Shown in pieces: positions 38,196 through 48,943 of a DNA stretch of 64,000 nt; position 1 is the stretch's first letter; each line of letters opens with the position of its first letter. The notes under the pieces were generated by a model. The model was not told the origin of the DNA and searched no databases. It was given only the letters and a program-made list of their open reading frames with translations. This DNA is from Streptacidiphilus sp. ASG 303. Lineage in GTDB: Bacteria; Actinomycetota; Actinomycetes; Streptomycetales; Streptomycetaceae. The stretch spans positions 310,001-374,000 of the forward strand of contig NZ_JAJLRA010000002.1 in NCBI RefSeq assembly GCF_020991365.1, written 5' to 3'. The position numbers and the translations under genes were made by a program.

Positions 38196-40334
38196 TCACG
38201 GGGAGGGCTTCCACTCGACGGGGAGCCCGGGGGCTGGGGCGCCGCTGGGCGGCACCTGGAGGGACTTCAGGGCGAACTCCATCACCTGCTTGAACACCGG
38301 CCCGCACAGCTGGCCGCCGAAGTGGCCGTTGACCGGGTCCTGGATGGTGCAGGAGACGGTGAGCCGGGGCCGGTCGGCGGGGGCGAAGCCGATGAAGGAG
38401 GCGGTGTAGCCGGAGTAGCGGCCCGTCCTCGGGTCGACGCGGTTGGCGGTGCCGGTCTTGCCGGCGACCCGGTAGCCGGGGATCTGCGCCCTGGCGCCGG
38501 TGCCCTGCTCGTCGGAGACGACCGACTCCAGCATCCGGGCGAGGGTCCCCGCGGTCTGCGGGCCGACCACGCGGGTCCGCCCGGGGGCGGGGGCGGGGGT
38601 GAAGCGGCCGTCGGGGCCGGTGGTGCCGCGCACGAGGCTCGGGTCGACCCGCACGCCGCCGTTGGCGATGGTGGAGTAGACCGAGGTCGCCTGGAGGGCG
38701 TTGAGCGAGAGGCCCTGCCCGAAGGGGATGGTGTACTGCTGCGAGCCCTGCCAGTCGGCCGCGGCGGCGAGGATGCCGCGGGTCTCGCCGGGGAAGCCGA
38801 GGCCGGTGGGGCGGCCGATGCCGAACTTCCGCAGGTAGCCCTCCAGGACCCGGTTGGACTCCTTCTGGGTCTTCCCGAGGTGCTCGGCGGCCTCGATGGT
38901 GCCGATGTTGGAGGACTTGGCCAGCACCCCGTTGAGGGTGAGGTACCAGGTGCCGTGGTCGACGTCGTCGTGGAAGATCCGGTCGGCGCGGTGCAGGGTG
39001 CCGGGGACGGTGACGTGGGTGTCCCAGGCGGCGGTGCCGGTGTCGAGGACCGCGGCCATCGTCATCAGCTTGGCGGTGCTGCCGGGCTCGTAGGCGTCCT
39101 GGAGGGCGGGGTTGCCGAGGGCACCGGGGGCGGCGTGGGCGAGGTCGCCGGCGTTGAAGCCCGGGGCGGTGGCCATGGCCAGCACCTGCCCGGACCGCAC
39201 GTCCTGCACGATGACGTAGCCCTTCTCCGCGCCCGCCGCCCGCACCTGGTCGGTGATGGCGCGCTGGGCGGCCCACTGGATGTCGCGGTCCAGGGTGAGC
39301 CGCAGGGTGGAGCCGGGGACGGCGGCGCGCTCGTGGAAGCCCGCGGTGGGCACCAGCTGCCCGCCGGACTGGGCGTACGTGATGCGGCCGTCGCGGCCCG
39401 CCAGCTCGGCCTGGTACTGCTGCTCCAGGCCGCCCGCGCCGAGGCCCTCGCCGTTGACGAAGCCCACGACGTTGGAGGCCAGGCCGCCGTCGGGGTAGAC
39501 GCGGCGGCTGGTCCCGCGGTGGAAGACCCCGGCCAGCACGTCGGCGCAGCCCGCGTCCACGGAGGTGCGGCCGCCCTGGTCCGCGGGCCTGCCGACCTGC
39601 GCGGCCTGCGCCTGGCAGGCGGGTGTGGCGGCCTGCTTGGCGAAGGCCGCCTTGAGCGCGCTGATCTGGGTCCAGGCCTGCGGCGGCTGGCGGCCGGCGA
39701 GGAGCGCGTACCGCTTGCCGGGGGCGCTGAGGGCGGCGGCGAGCTTCGCCCGGTCGGTGCCGAGGATCGGGGCGAGCAGGGCGGCGGCCTGCTGCGGGGC
39801 GTCGGGGACCTTCGTCTGCGCGGGGGTGAACATCGTCGGGTCGGCGGTGATGTCGTCGGCGTCGACGGTCGCGGCGAGGACGGCGCCCGAGGCGTCCGTT
39901 ATGGCACCGCGGTCGGCGGGGAGCACGTCGTCGACGTACCGGTTGACGGCGGCCTCCCCGGCGAGGGCGGAGGCGTCCACCAGCTGGAGCTGGACGAGGC
40001 GGCCGACGAAGAGGGCGAGGACGGCGGCCAGGACGGCGGTGACCACCCGCAGCCGGCGGCGGGGGTCGCCCAGGCGGATGGCCTTCCCGGCGGACCCGCG
40101 GGCCGCCGGGGGGCGGCCGGGCCGGGCGGGGCGGCCCGGCCGCCCCTCGCGGTCCTGCGGCCTCTCGCGGTCCTGCTGCCTCTCGCGGTCCTGCCCGCGG
40201 TCGGGCCGGCCGGTACGGGGGCGGGGCGGGCGCGGCGCGGCGGCCCCGGCCGCCGGGCGGCCGCCCGCGGGCCGGGGGGCGGGGGCGGGCCGGGCCGCCG
40301 CGGGGCGGCGGGGCCGGCGGGGTTCGTCGGTCAC
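38196..40334 (-). CDS. ftsI: Septal penicillin-binding protein FtsI (PBP3-like transpeptidase)
   Basis: A class B PBP of 712 residues that cross-links septal wall with FtsW. GTG at 40334 overlaps the ftsL stop (GTGA). An Arg/Pro-rich cytosolic tail of about 105 residues, with repeated DRERQQDRERPQDRE, precedes the single helix at about 120-140. The PBP dimer domain follows. Active-site motifs are YEPGSTAKLMT (SxxK), AKSSNIGT (SxN) and VAGKTGTAN (KTG), in correct order and spacing. The C-terminus ends in a short Pro-rich tail. Confidence 0.95.
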   Translation of the reverse strand: MTDEPRRPRRPAAARPAPAPRPAGGRPAAGAAAPRPPRPRTGRPDRGQDRERQQDRERPQDREGRPGRPARPGRPPAARGSAGKAIRLGDPRRRLRVVTAVLAAVLALFVGRLVQLQLVDASALAGEAAVNRYVDDVLPADRGAITDASGAVLAATVDADDITADPTMFTPAQTKVPDAPQQAAALLAPILGTDRAKLAAALSAPGKRYALLAGRQPPQAWTQISALKAAFAKQAATPACQAQAAQVGRPADQGGRTSVDAGCADVLAGVFHRGTSRRVYPDGGLASNVVGFVNGEGLGAGGLEQQYQAELAGRDGRITYAQSGGQLVPTAGFHERAAVPGSTLRLTLDRDIQWAAQRAITDQVRAAGAEKGYVIVQDVRSGQVLAMATAPGFNAGDLAHAAPGALGNPALQDAYEPGSTAKLMTMAAVLDTGTAAWDTHVTVPGTLHRADRIFHDDVDHGTWYLTLNGVLAKSSNIGTIEAAEHLGKTQKESNRVLEGYLRKFGIGRPTGLGFPGETRGILAAAADWQGSQQYTIPFGQGLSLNALQATSVYSTIANGGVRVDPSLVRGTTGPDGRFTPAPAPGRTRVVGPQTAGTLARMLESVVSDEQGTGARAQIPGYRVAGKTGTANRVDPRTGRYSGYTASFIGFAPADRPRLTVSCTIQDPVNGHFGGQLCGPVFKQVMEFALKSLQVPPSGAPAPGLPVEWKPSP

Positions 40335-40864
40335 CGGGCGGCACCCCCCGCGGCGGCCGGCGCGGCCTGGATGACGCCGTCGGCGCCGGCGGGCGCGGGC
40401 GCGGCGGCCTGGGGGCTGGGGCTGGGGACGCTCCACAGGGCGCCGGAGGAGCGGGTGACCGGCGGAGTGCCGACGGCCTTCCCGGGCTTCCCCAGCACCG
40501 TGCCGTCGTCCCGGAGGAAGGCGGGGCTGCCGCCGGGGACCATGCCGAGCCCGCGGGCGCGCCGCTCCAGCGCGTCCGGGGCGGACAGCTGCGCGATCTG
40601 CTGCTCCAGGCTCTGCTGCTCGTCGGTGAGCCGGGTGGTCTCGCTCTGCAGGCGCGACAGCTCGAAGGAGCCCTGGTTGAGCGCGGTGTTGAGGGTCAGC
40701 AGGCCGATCAGGCCCGCCGCCAGCAGCACCACCACCAGGACGGCGAAGGGCGTGCGGCCGCGGGCCGGGCGGCGGGGGGCGGAGAGCCGGCGGACGGTCG
40801 GACGCGGACCGGCCCCGGGGCGTCCCGGCTGCCGCCGCGCCCCCGCCGTCCCCGCTGCGGGCAC
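40331..40864 (-). CDS. ftsL: FtsL-like septum formation initiator protein
   Basis: A bitopic protein of about 177 residues in the ftsL position between rsmH and ftsI. One helix (about 35-58: RTPFAVLVVVLLAAGLIGLL), a coiled coil (about 62-95: FELSRLQSETTRLTDEQQSLEQQI), then SAPDALERRARGLGMVPGGSPAFL, typical of Streptomyces FtsL. The tail is Pro/Ala-rich. GTG at 40864 (AGGGAG upstream) is chosen; TTG at 40870 behind AGGAG is almost as good. Confidence 0.9.
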   Translation of the reverse strand: MPAAGTAGARRQPGRPGAGPRPTVRRLSAPRRPARGRTPFAVLVVVLLAAGLIGLLTLNTALNQGSFELSRLQSETTRLTDEQQSLEQQIAQLSAPDALERRARGLGMVPGGSPAFLRDDGTVLGKPGKAVGTPPVTRSSGALWSVPSPSPQAAAPAPAGADGVIQAAPAAAGGAAR

Positions 40865-40923
40865 CCTCAACTCCCTGCTCCTTCCCTCCCCCGGCGGACG
40901 CCCCGGGCGCCGCCGCGGGGCCG

Positions 40924-41946
40924 CTAGCCCCGGTCCGCCTTCCGCTCCCTGATCCTCTCCGCCGCGCGCAGCCTGGCCGGGGCGGCGCGCCGGTTCTCCT
41001 CGATCTCCGCCTCGGTCGGCAGTTCGGCGCCGCGGGTGAGCAGCCTCAGCCAGGGCTGGTACTCCTCCGGGACGACCGGCAGGCCGGGCGGGGCGGTGCT
41101 GGTGGCCCCGGCGGCGAGGTACTGCTTGACGAGGCGGTCCTCCAGGGAGTGGTACGAGAGCACGGCGATGCGGCCGCCGACCGCGAGCGCGTCCAGCGCG
41201 CCGGGGATCGCCCGGTCGAGCACCGCCAGCTCGCCGTTGACCTCGATGCGCAGCGCCTGGAAGGTGCGCTTGGCCGGGTTGCCGCCGGTGCGGCGGGTGG
41301 CGGCGGGGATGGCGTTCCGCACCAGGTCCACGAGGCGGGCGCTGGTGGTGAACGGCTCCTTCTCCCGCTCGCGGACGATCACCGAGGCGATCTTCTTGGC
41401 GAACCGCTCCTCGCCGTACACCTTGAGGATGCGGGCCAGCTCGCCGTGGCTGTAGGTGTTGAGCACCTCGGCGGCGCTCAGGCCCCGGGACTGGTCCATC
41501 CGCATGTCCAGCGGGGCGTCCTGGGCGTACGCGAAGCCGCGGTCGGCCTCGTCGAGCTGCATGGAGGAGACACCGAGGTCGAAGAGGACGCCCTGGACGC
41601 GGGGGATGCCGAGGCGCTCCAGCACGGCCGGGATCTCGTCGTACACGGCGTGCACCAGGGACGCCCGGTCCCCGTACGGGGCGAGGCGCCGCCCGGCGAG
41701 CTCCAGCGCGGCCGGGTCGCGGTCCACCGCGACCAGCCGGGCCTCGGGGAAGGTCCGCAGCAGCGCCTCGCTGTGGCCGCCGAGGCCCAGGGTGGCGTCC
41801 ACGACGACGGCGCCGGGCTCGGCGAGGGCGGGGGCGAGGACGTCCAGGCACCGCCGGAGCATCACCGGGACGTGCCGGGGGCCCTGCTCCTGCCCGGTCG
41901 CCCGGCCTCCCGCGGCGGCGGTGCGTGCGGGGTCGTCGGTGCTCAT
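40924..41946 (-). CDS. rsmH: RsmH (MraW): 16S rRNA m4C1402 methyltransferase
   Basis: A SAM-dependent enzyme of 340 residues and first gene of the dcw transcript. [16 protein letters not shown] opens the fold, [16 protein letters not shown] is the SAM site, [21 protein letters not shown] and [20 protein letters not shown] are family signatures, followed by [13 protein letters not shown] and [16 protein letters not shown] at 41946. No mraZ precedes it: the 750 bases upstream contain no credible coding region on this strand. Confidence 0.95.
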   Translation of the reverse strand: MSTDDPARTAAAGGRATGQEQGPRHVPVMLRRCLDVLAPALAEPGAVVVDATLGLGGHSEALLRTFPEARLVAVDRDPAALELAGRRLAPYGDRASLVHAVYDEIPAVLERLGIPRVQGVLFDLGVSSMQLDEADRGFAYAQDAPLDMRMDQSRGLSAAEVLNTYSHGELARILKVYGEERFAKKIASVIVREREKEPFTTSARLVDLVRNAIPAATRRTGGNPAKRTFQALRIEVNGELAVLDRAIPGALDALAVGGRIAVLSYHSLEDRLVKQYLAAGATSTAPPGLPVVPEEYQPWLRLLTRGAELPTEAEIEENRRAAPARLRAAERIRERKADRG

Positions 41947-42277
41947 GGCGGGGAGGGGCCCTTCTCGTGGTGCCGTCGCCCCGGGGCGGGGCGCCGTGCC
42001 GTCCCATGGTGGACGACGGCCCGCCGGCCCGGTCGCGCGGGGTGGGGGCGGCCGGGAGGGGGCCGCGCGCGGCGGGGCCCGCCCGGGGTGCGGACGCGGC
42101 GTCTGGTCCCCGCCCGCTCACTGGGGGAAGTGACCCTCCTGGCGCCGGGGAAGGGGAGCCAGGGGGTGCGGAGCGGGAGGAGGCCGGGCGCAGCGTCCGG
42201 CGGGTGGGGGCGGGGGCCGGCGGGCGTCGTCCCGCGGTGGACTGACGGCGTGTGACGACCCGTGGCGCTCCGCCGTC
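41947..42277 (-). other. Long untranslated leader of the dcw transcript
   Basis: About 325 bases between the predicted start of transcription near 42271 and the rsmH ATG. The stretch is extremely GC-rich. Frames that read through it are Pro/Arg-rich and look like compositional shadows. An AGGAGG at about 42136 precedes GTGAGCGG by 13 bases, too far to call a leader peptide. I see no riboswitch motif. Confidence 0.4.
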
Positions 42278-42305
42278 ACTCTACTCCACCGCCTGCCGGG
42301 GTCAA
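42278..42305 (-). promoter_or_regulatory. Strong vegetative-type promoter upstream of rsmH
   Basis: On the minus strand TTGACC (42305-42300) and TAGAGT (42283-42278) are separated by 16 bases, close to the HrdB consensus. It is the only clear promoter before rsmH and probably drives rsmH through ftsQ, since every junction in that run is overlapped or has a short gap. The rest of the divergent gap up to 42694 holds no recognisable gene. Confidence 0.65.
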
Positions 42306-42694
42306 TCGTCCGCGACGGCGCACCACCCGTGCGGCGCACCGCGAAAGGCCAGGTCGGCGGGGAGCGGGGCGGCGGCGGCCGGGGCGCACCGCACCCGGTC
42401 CCGCGCCGGGCGGCCACCCGGGCGGGTGAAGGTCCGGCGGGCGGACGCGGACGGACGCGAACGGACGCGGTGCCGGCCCGGGGGCGGGCGCGGCGCCGGA
42501 CCGGGGGCGGGGGCGGGCGGCACCGGGGGCGGCCCGCGGGCGGCTGGGCCGAACCGGCGAGCCGCCTCCGTCCGGTCGGCCGCAAAGCGTCCCCTCCCCG
42601 GGTGACACGGGGCGCCGCGGCGGGACAGGGCCCCCGGAACCGGTGATCGGGTGCCGGTGAGCCCCGCAGCCCCCTGCCCCGAGTGAGGTCGTCC

Positions 42695-43189
42695 GTGCGG
42701 AACCAGCGCAGCACCGCCCCCCGTCCGAGAGCGGCCGTCGCCGCGGCCGCCTGCCTGCTGGCGGTCGGCGCCCCCGCCGCGGCCCGCGCCGAGGGCCTGC
42801 ACGTCTTCTCCGGGCAGACGGCGAACCGGGTGCTGGACCTGGTCAACGAGGAGCGGTGGCGCGCCGGGTGCGGGTCGCTGGTCCTGGAGGAGCGCCTGAA
42901 CGCCTCCGCGCGGGAGCACAGCCGGGACATGGCCGTCCGCCACCTCATGTCGCACCAGGGATCCGACGGCTCCGGCCCGGTGGACCGCATCCGGCGCAGC
43001 GGCTACCGCCCCTCGGCCTGGGGCGAGAACGTCGCCCGCGGCTACGGCAGCGCCGAGGAGGTGGTGCGGGCGTGGATGTCCAGCCCCGAGCACCGCTGGA
43101 ACATCCTCGACTGCGGGTACCGGGAGATGGGCCTCGGGGTGGCGGATCCGGGCGGCTACTGGACGCAGGACTTCGGCACCCCGCGGTAG
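42695..43189 (+). CDS. Secreted CAP (SCP/PR-1 type) domain protein
   Basis: A protein of 164 residues with GTG at 42695 and GAGG six bases upstream; a GTG at 42683 is another option. A Sec signal with Arg-rich start, hydrophobic core (AVAAAACLLAVGAPAAARA) and AxA site ends near residue 35. The CAP domain fills the rest: LDLVNEERWRAGCGSLVLEE, ASAREHSRDMAVRHLMSHQG, GENVARGY, VRAWMSSPEHRWNILDCGYREMG (in part) and YWTQDFG. The His and Glu of the CAP cavity and a Cys pair are present. It is unlinked to the dcw transcript and reads the other way. Confidence 0.88.
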   Translation: MRNQRSTAPRPRAAVAAAACLLAVGAPAAARAEGLHVFSGQTANRVLDLVNEERWRAGCGSLVLEERLNASAREHSRDMAVRHLMSHQGSDGSGPVDRIRRSGYRPSAWGENVARGYGSAEEVVRAWMSSPEHRWNILDCGYREMGLGVADPGGYWTQDFGTPR

Positions 43190-43526
43190 CGCGCCGCGCG
43201 ACGGCCCCGTCCGGCGGCGCCCCCTCCCCCTCCCCGCCTTCCCGTCCGGTTCCGCCCTCCCGCCCCAGCCCGGTCCGGTCCGCAGCGCACTCCCGATCCC
43301 GGGCAAAGCGGGCGTGTCGCCCGGCCGGGTGACTTGTGACACCGATGCAGGGAAGAATGCGTGGGGCAGGCCGGGTCCCCGCACCACCTGGGGCGGCCTG
43401 CCCGCGTGCCCGGAGCCGGGCGGCCGGTCCCCCTGGAACCGATCAGCCGGGGTGCGCGTAATCCGGGGTGGAGGGGCCGGTCCCTGGACCAGGAACGGCC
43501 GACAGGACGGGTCCGAGGAGCAGCGG
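43190..43526 (+). other. Gene-free stretch before the MoxR operon
   Basis: About 340 bases without a credible gene. The less GC-rich part near 43330-43365 (GTGACTTGTGACACC) and TAATCC at about 43461 are possible promoter pieces for the MoxR operon, but spacing to a matching -35 is not convincing. Confidence 0.3.
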
Positions 43527-44606
<1,080 letters not shown>

Positions 44607-44607
44607 G

Positions 44608-46092
44608 GTGGCCCCCCAGGGCCAGGGGGAGGCGTCGGGACTGCGCACCGGGCTGCGGGGGCTGACCACCCGGGGCCGCTCCTTCCTGGCGGCCGGCCTG
44701 ACCGCAATCCTCTGCTCCTACCTGCTGGGGCAGGGCGCCCTGCTGCGGGTCGGCATCCTGCTCGCCGCCCTGCCGCTCGCCTCCGCGGTGCTGCTGCTGC
44801 GCACGCGCTACCGGGTCGCCAGCGGCCGCCGCCTCACCCCGCACCGGGTGCCCGCCGGACAGGAGGCACGGGTGCACCTGCGGGTCGACAACGTCTCGCG
44901 CGTGCCCACCGGGCTGCTCATGCTGGAGGACCGGGTGCCGTACGTCCTCGGTCCGCGCCCGCGCTTCGTCCTGGACCGGGTGGAGCCGCGCGGCCACCGC
45001 GAGGTGTCCTACCGGGTCCGCTCCGACCTGCGCGGCCGCTACCCGCTCGGGCCGCTGCAGCTGCGGCTGTCCGACCCGTTCGGCATGTGCGAGCTGGCCC
45101 GGGCCTTCACCGCGGCCGACACCCTCACCGTGGTGCCGCAGGTCGAGCCGCTGCCCCCGGTCCGGCTGGCCGGCGAGTGGACCGGCCACGGCGACAGCCG
45201 GTCGCGGGCGGTGGCGCTGGCCGGCGAGGACGACGTGGTGCCGCGCGGCTACCGGCACGGCGACGACCTGCGGCGGGTGCACTGGAAGTCCACCGCGCGC
45301 TACGGGGAGCTGATGGTGCGCCGCGAGGAGCAGCCGCTGCGCTCCCGCGCCACCGTCCTGCTGGACACCCGCGGCGTCGGCCACCGCGGCAGCGGGCCCG
45401 CCTCCTCCCTGGAGTGGGCCGTCGCCACCGCCGCCTCGGTCGCGGTGCACCTGCTGGAGCGGGGGTACGCGGTGGGGCTGCTCACCGACACCGGGCTGTC
45501 GGTGCCCGGCACCGCCGGGGAGGGCGGGGCGGCCTCCGAGACGTCGGGGCTGATCCTGGACACCCTGGCCGTGCTGCAGGCGTCGGACGGCGGGGGGCTC
45601 TCCCGCGCCGAGGACGTGCTGCGGCTCGGCGGCGAGGGCCTGGTGGTCGCCGTCCTGGGGACGCTCGACGAGGAGCAGGTGGCGCGGCTCGGCAGACTGC
45701 GGCGCCGCGCCGGCGCGGCGGTCGCCTTCCTGCTGGACACCGCCACCTGGGCCGCCGTGCGCACCGCGGCGCACGGCGCGGACGCCCTCGGCGCCGGCAC
45801 CGGGGAGCGGCTGCTGCGGGAGGCCGGCTGGACGGTGCTGCGCGCCGCCGCCGGGGACACCGCCGCCGCGCTGTGGCGGCAGGCCGACCGCGCCGCCCGG
45901 CCGGGGCCGCGGGAGGCGTCGGGGGCGGCGGGCCCGCCCGGGGGCGCGCCGCAGGGGACCGGCACCGGGGCACGGGCCGACGGGACCCGGGCCGACGGGA
46001 CATGGACCGACGGAACCTGGACCGACGCGGCACGGACCGCCGCAGCGCGGGCCGAGGGAGCACGGACCGACGGAGAGGGGGGTCCGCAGTGA
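44608..46092 (+). CDS. DUF58 family membrane protein
   Basis: A 494-residue partner of the MoxR ATPase; GTG at 44608 behind GGAGG. Two helices at about 25-60 (FLAAGLTAILCSYLLGQGALLRVGIL, shortened to FLAAGLTAILCSYLL). The middle is a beta domain (RVHLRVDNVSRVPTGLLMLED), then the DUF58 core YRHGDDLRRVHWKSTARYGELMVR (in part: DDLRRVHWKSTARYGEL), followed by a von Willebrand A-like fold (ATVLLDTRG). The last 60 residues are a repetitive Ala/Thr/Asp/Gly tail with several ADGT/TDGT units. The stop overlaps the next GTG (GTGA). Confidence 0.9.
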   Translation: MAPQGQGEASGLRTGLRGLTTRGRSFLAAGLTAILCSYLLGQGALLRVGILLAALPLASAVLLLRTRYRVASGRRLTPHRVPAGQEARVHLRVDNVSRVPTGLLMLEDRVPYVLGPRPRFVLDRVEPRGHREVSYRVRSDLRGRYPLGPLQLRLSDPFGMCELARAFTAADTLTVVPQVEPLPPVRLAGEWTGHGDSRSRAVALAGEDDVVPRGYRHGDDLRRVHWKSTARYGELMVRREEQPLRSRATVLLDTRGVGHRGSGPASSLEWAVATAASVAVHLLERGYAVGLLTDTGLSVPGTAGEGGAASETSGLILDTLAVLQASDGGGLSRAEDVLRLGGEGLVVAVLGTLDEEQVARLGRLRRRAGAAVAFLLDTATWAAVRTAAHGADALGAGTGERLLREAGWTVLRAAAGDTAAALWRQADRAARPGPREASGAAGPPGGAPQGTGTGARADGTRADGTWTDGTWTDAARTAAARAEGARTDGEGGPQ

Positions 46093-48521
46093 CGGGCCGC
46101 ACCCGGCTGACGCTGTGCTCGGCGGCGGCCGTCATGCTGGTGTCCTTCTGCCTGGAACCGCTGGTGAAGCCCGCAGGGTGGATCCTGCACGCCGCGTTCC
46201 TGACCGCGGCCGCAACGGGCGTCGGCGCCCTCGGGCGGCGGCTGCGGCTGCCCCGCCCGCTGACCCCGGCCGCGCAGGTGGCCGCGGTGGGGTGCCTGCT
46301 GGCCCTGGGGTTCGCCCGCGACGCCGCCGTGTACGGGCTGCTGCCCGGCCCGGCCTCGGTGAGCCGGCTGGTCCAGGTGCTGCAGGGCGGCGTGAACGAC
46401 GTCGGCAACTACGGCACGCCCGCGCCCGCCACCCCCGGCCTGCGGCTGATCCTGGTCGGCTCGGTGGCCCTGGTCGCGGTCGCGGTCGACACGCTGGCGG
46501 TGACCTACCGGCGGGCCGCGCTGGCGGGCCTGCCGCTGCTGGCCCTGTACTCGGTGGGAACCGGCCTGGACGACCGGGGGCCCGCGTGGCTCTGGTTCCT
46601 GCTCGCGGCGGGCGGCTACCTGGCGGTGCTGTTCGCGGAGGGCCAGGACCGGCTCTCCCGCTGGGGCCGGGTCTTCCACGGCGCGGGCGGCGGCTCCGGC
46701 GGTCCGCTCACCGGCGGCGGCCGGCGGGCCGGGGTGGCGGCGCTGGCGGTCGCCCTCGCGGTGCCGTTCTTCCTGCCGGACCTGGACGGGGGCCTGATCG
46801 GGGGCCGCCTGGGCCACGGGGGCGGCAAGGGCGGGGGGACCATCACCGCGATCAACCCGGTGGTGTCCCTCCAGTCCGACCTGAACCAGCCGGACAACAT
46901 CGAGCAGCTGAGCTACACCACCACCTCGAAGAACGCCGGCAGCATGTACATCCGGGTGGCGGTGTCGGACGACTTCGACGGGGTCGAGTGGCGGCCCTCC
47001 CCGCAGCGGGTCGAGGACGTCCCCTCGCCGCTGCCGGACCCTCCGGGGCTCTCCGGCGCGGTGGAGCGCACCGAGGTCACCACCCGGATCGCCGTCGGCA
47101 GTCATCTCAGGCAGGAGTGGCTGCCCATGCCGTACCCCGCCTCCCGGGTGGACGTGCCGGGCAGGTGGCGGTTCGAGCCCAACAGCCGCACGGTGGTCGG
47201 CGACAACGGGCAGAAGACGCTCGGCCTGTCGTACACGGTGACCAGCCTCGACCTGGACCCCACACCGGAGCAGCTGCGCGCCGCGGCGGCGCCGCCCCAG
47301 GACATCGCCGAGCGCGACCTCGCGCTGCCCGCCGACCTGCCCGACGTGGTCCGCACCACCGCCCGGCAGGTGACCCAGGACGCCGACACCCCGTACGACA
47401 GGGCGGTGGCGCTGCAGGACTGGTTCTCCCAGTCCGGCGGCTTCTCGTACAACACCGAGGTGCGGGCCGGCACCGGCATCGACGCCATCACCTCCTTCCT
47501 CCGCCGGAAGGAGGGCTTCTGCGTGCACTTCTCCGCCACCATGGCGGCGATGGCGCGCACCCTGGGCATCCCCGCGCGGGTGGCCGTCGGCTTCACCTCC
47601 GGCAGCCCCCGGTCCGACGGCAGCTGGACGGTGGGCAGCAAGGACGCCCACGCCTGGCCCGAGCTGTACTTCGAAGGGGCGGGCTGGATCCGCTTCGAGC
47701 CCACGCCCAGCCGAGGCACCACGCCCGACTACACCCGGCAGCAGACGCCCGCCGCGCCGGGCGCCGACGACCGGGAGCCGCGGACCAGGCCGACGGCCCG
47801 GCCCTCGGCCGGTCCCAGCACCGCCCCCGGCTGCACCGTCCAGGAGCGGCGGGCGGGCGAGTGCGGCAAGCAGGTCGCGGCCGTGCCCGAGGCGGCGCCG
47901 CGGCGGTCGGCGTGGCCGACGGCGGCCGTGCTGGCGGGTGCCGGGGTCGGACTCCTGCTGCTGGCGCTGCTGCTCGTCCCCATGCTGTGGCGGACCAGGC
48001 TGCGGCGGATCCGGCTGCGGCCGGTGGACGGCGGCGGGGGGAGCAGGGGCGGGCCGGAGGGCGCGTCCGGACCGCCGGAGCTGACGGAGGCCCAGGTGAT
48101 CGCCGCCTGGCAGGAGCTGGTGGACTCGGCCTGGGACCTGGGCATCGCACCGGACGGTGCGGAGACCCCGCGGCGCACCCTGGAGCGGATCGCGGCGGCG
48201 GCGCCGCTGGAGGACGGGCCGCGGGAGGCCGCCGGGCGGGTGGCGCTGGCCACCGAGCGGGCGCTGTACGCGCGCTCCGCGCAGGCGCCGGCCGGGCTGG
48301 GCGACGACGTGCGGGCGGCCAGCGAGGGGCTTCGGGCCGCCGCGGGCAGGTGGACCAGGGTGCGGGCGGTGGTGCTGCCGCCGTCCTCGGTGCGGATGGT
48401 GTGGCGGGTCGCCGGGCGGTACGCCGCCGTGCGGGACACGGTCCGGGACGCCTGGTGGTCGGCGCGGCGGCGGGCCGCGGACGCGGTCGGCGGGCTGCTG
48501 CGGCGGGGCGGGCGCGGCTGA
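46089..48521 (+). CDS. TgpA-like membrane transglutaminase-domain protein
   Basis: An 810-residue protein and last gene of the MoxR-DUF58 operon. Five or six N-terminal helices (to about 225), an outer DUF3488-type region, then a transglutaminase core: LQDWFSQSGGFSYNTEV, FLRRKEGFCVHFSATMAAMAR with the catalytic Cys near 478, DAHAWPELYFEGAGWIRFEPTP with the His near 521. One more helix at about 615-640 and a cytosolic DUF4129-type domain (AWQELVDSAWDLGIAPDGAETPR) end it. A bacterial relative has been called TgpA. A wall or protein cross-linking or peptidase-like role outside the cell is inferred. Confidence 0.9.
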   Translation: MTGRTRLTLCSAAAVMLVSFCLEPLVKPAGWILHAAFLTAAATGVGALGRRLRLPRPLTPAAQVAAVGCLLALGFARDAAVYGLLPGPASVSRLVQVLQGGVNDVGNYGTPAPATPGLRLILVGSVALVAVAVDTLAVTYRRAALAGLPLLALYSVGTGLDDRGPAWLWFLLAAGGYLAVLFAEGQDRLSRWGRVFHGAGGGSGGPLTGGGRRAGVAALAVALAVPFFLPDLDGGLIGGRLGHGGGKGGGTITAINPVVSLQSDLNQPDNIEQLSYTTTSKNAGSMYIRVAVSDDFDGVEWRPSPQRVEDVPSPLPDPPGLSGAVERTEVTTRIAVGSHLRQEWLPMPYPASRVDVPGRWRFEPNSRTVVGDNGQKTLGLSYTVTSLDLDPTPEQLRAAAAPPQDIAERDLALPADLPDVVRTTARQVTQDADTPYDRAVALQDWFSQSGGFSYNTEVRAGTGIDAITSFLRRKEGFCVHFSATMAAMARTLGIPARVAVGFTSGSPRSDGSWTVGSKDAHAWPELYFEGAGWIRFEPTPSRGTTPDYTRQQTPAAPGADDREPRTRPTARPSAGPSTAPGCTVQERRAGECGKQVAAVPEAAPRRSAWPTAAVLAGAGVGLLLLALLLVPMLWRTRLRRIRLRPVDGGGGSRGGPEGASGPPELTEAQVIAAWQELVDSAWDLGIAPDGAETPRRTLERIAAAAPLEDGPREAAGRVALATERALYARSAQAPAGLGDDVRAASEGLRAAAGRWTRVRAVVLPPSSVRMVWRVAGRYAAVRDTVRDAWWSARRRAADAVGGLLRRGGRG

Positions 48522-48871
48522 CCGGGCGCGGCGGGTGGACGGGCACCGTTGAACGGGCGCGGCTGCGCAGGCGCGGGTGGACAGGCGCGGGTGGACAGCC
48601 GCCGTGGCCCCGGCGGGCGGCGAGCGGGCTGCCGGCGCCGGACGGACGGGGGCGCGGCCGGGGACGGGTGCCCGGGCCACCCCTCCGGGCGGCGGCCGGG
48701 CCGTCCGGCCGGGGGCCGTGCCCCGCTCCGGCGGGGCGGGCCGGGATGCGGACCGGTGGCGGTGCAGGCCACCAGGGGCAGGGCGCCGTCACCGGCGGGG
48801 ACCAGGACGAGGACGGGGACGGAGACGGGGATGGGGGGGCGGCCGGGCCGCCGAGGACCGGCCGCGCACGA
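48522..48871 (+). other. GC-rich gene-free stretch with short direct repeats
   Basis: No gene is supported here. Two adjacent copies of CAGGCGCGGGTGGA (about 48568-48596) and many GGACGGGG-type runs make it repetitive. It lies between the transglutaminase gene and a strong terminator. Confidence 0.4.
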
Positions 48872-48910
48872 GGGCGGCGGGCGGACAGTGCCCCTGTCCG
48901 CCCGCCGCCC
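48872..48910. terminator. Hairpin terminator between convergent genes
   Basis: A 17-bp perfect stem (48872-48888 with 48894-48910) and a 5-base loop TGCCC lie 34 bases beyond the stop of the DUF3040 gene and 350 bases after the transglutaminase gene. It can serve both. Confidence 0.75.
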
Positions 48911-48943
48911 GCCCCGTGCCGCCGCGCCCCGGAGGCGCGGCCC

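Noticed and set aside
38173-38199. GTG at 38199 as the start of murE
   Set aside because: It overlaps the ftsI stop, as many junctions here do, but GTG at 38175 has AGGAGA at proper spacing; kept as an alternative only.
41947-42694. mraZ or a leader peptide before rsmH
   Set aside because: No frame shows the MraZ motif or a ribosome site at proper spacing; the frames are Pro/Arg shadows.
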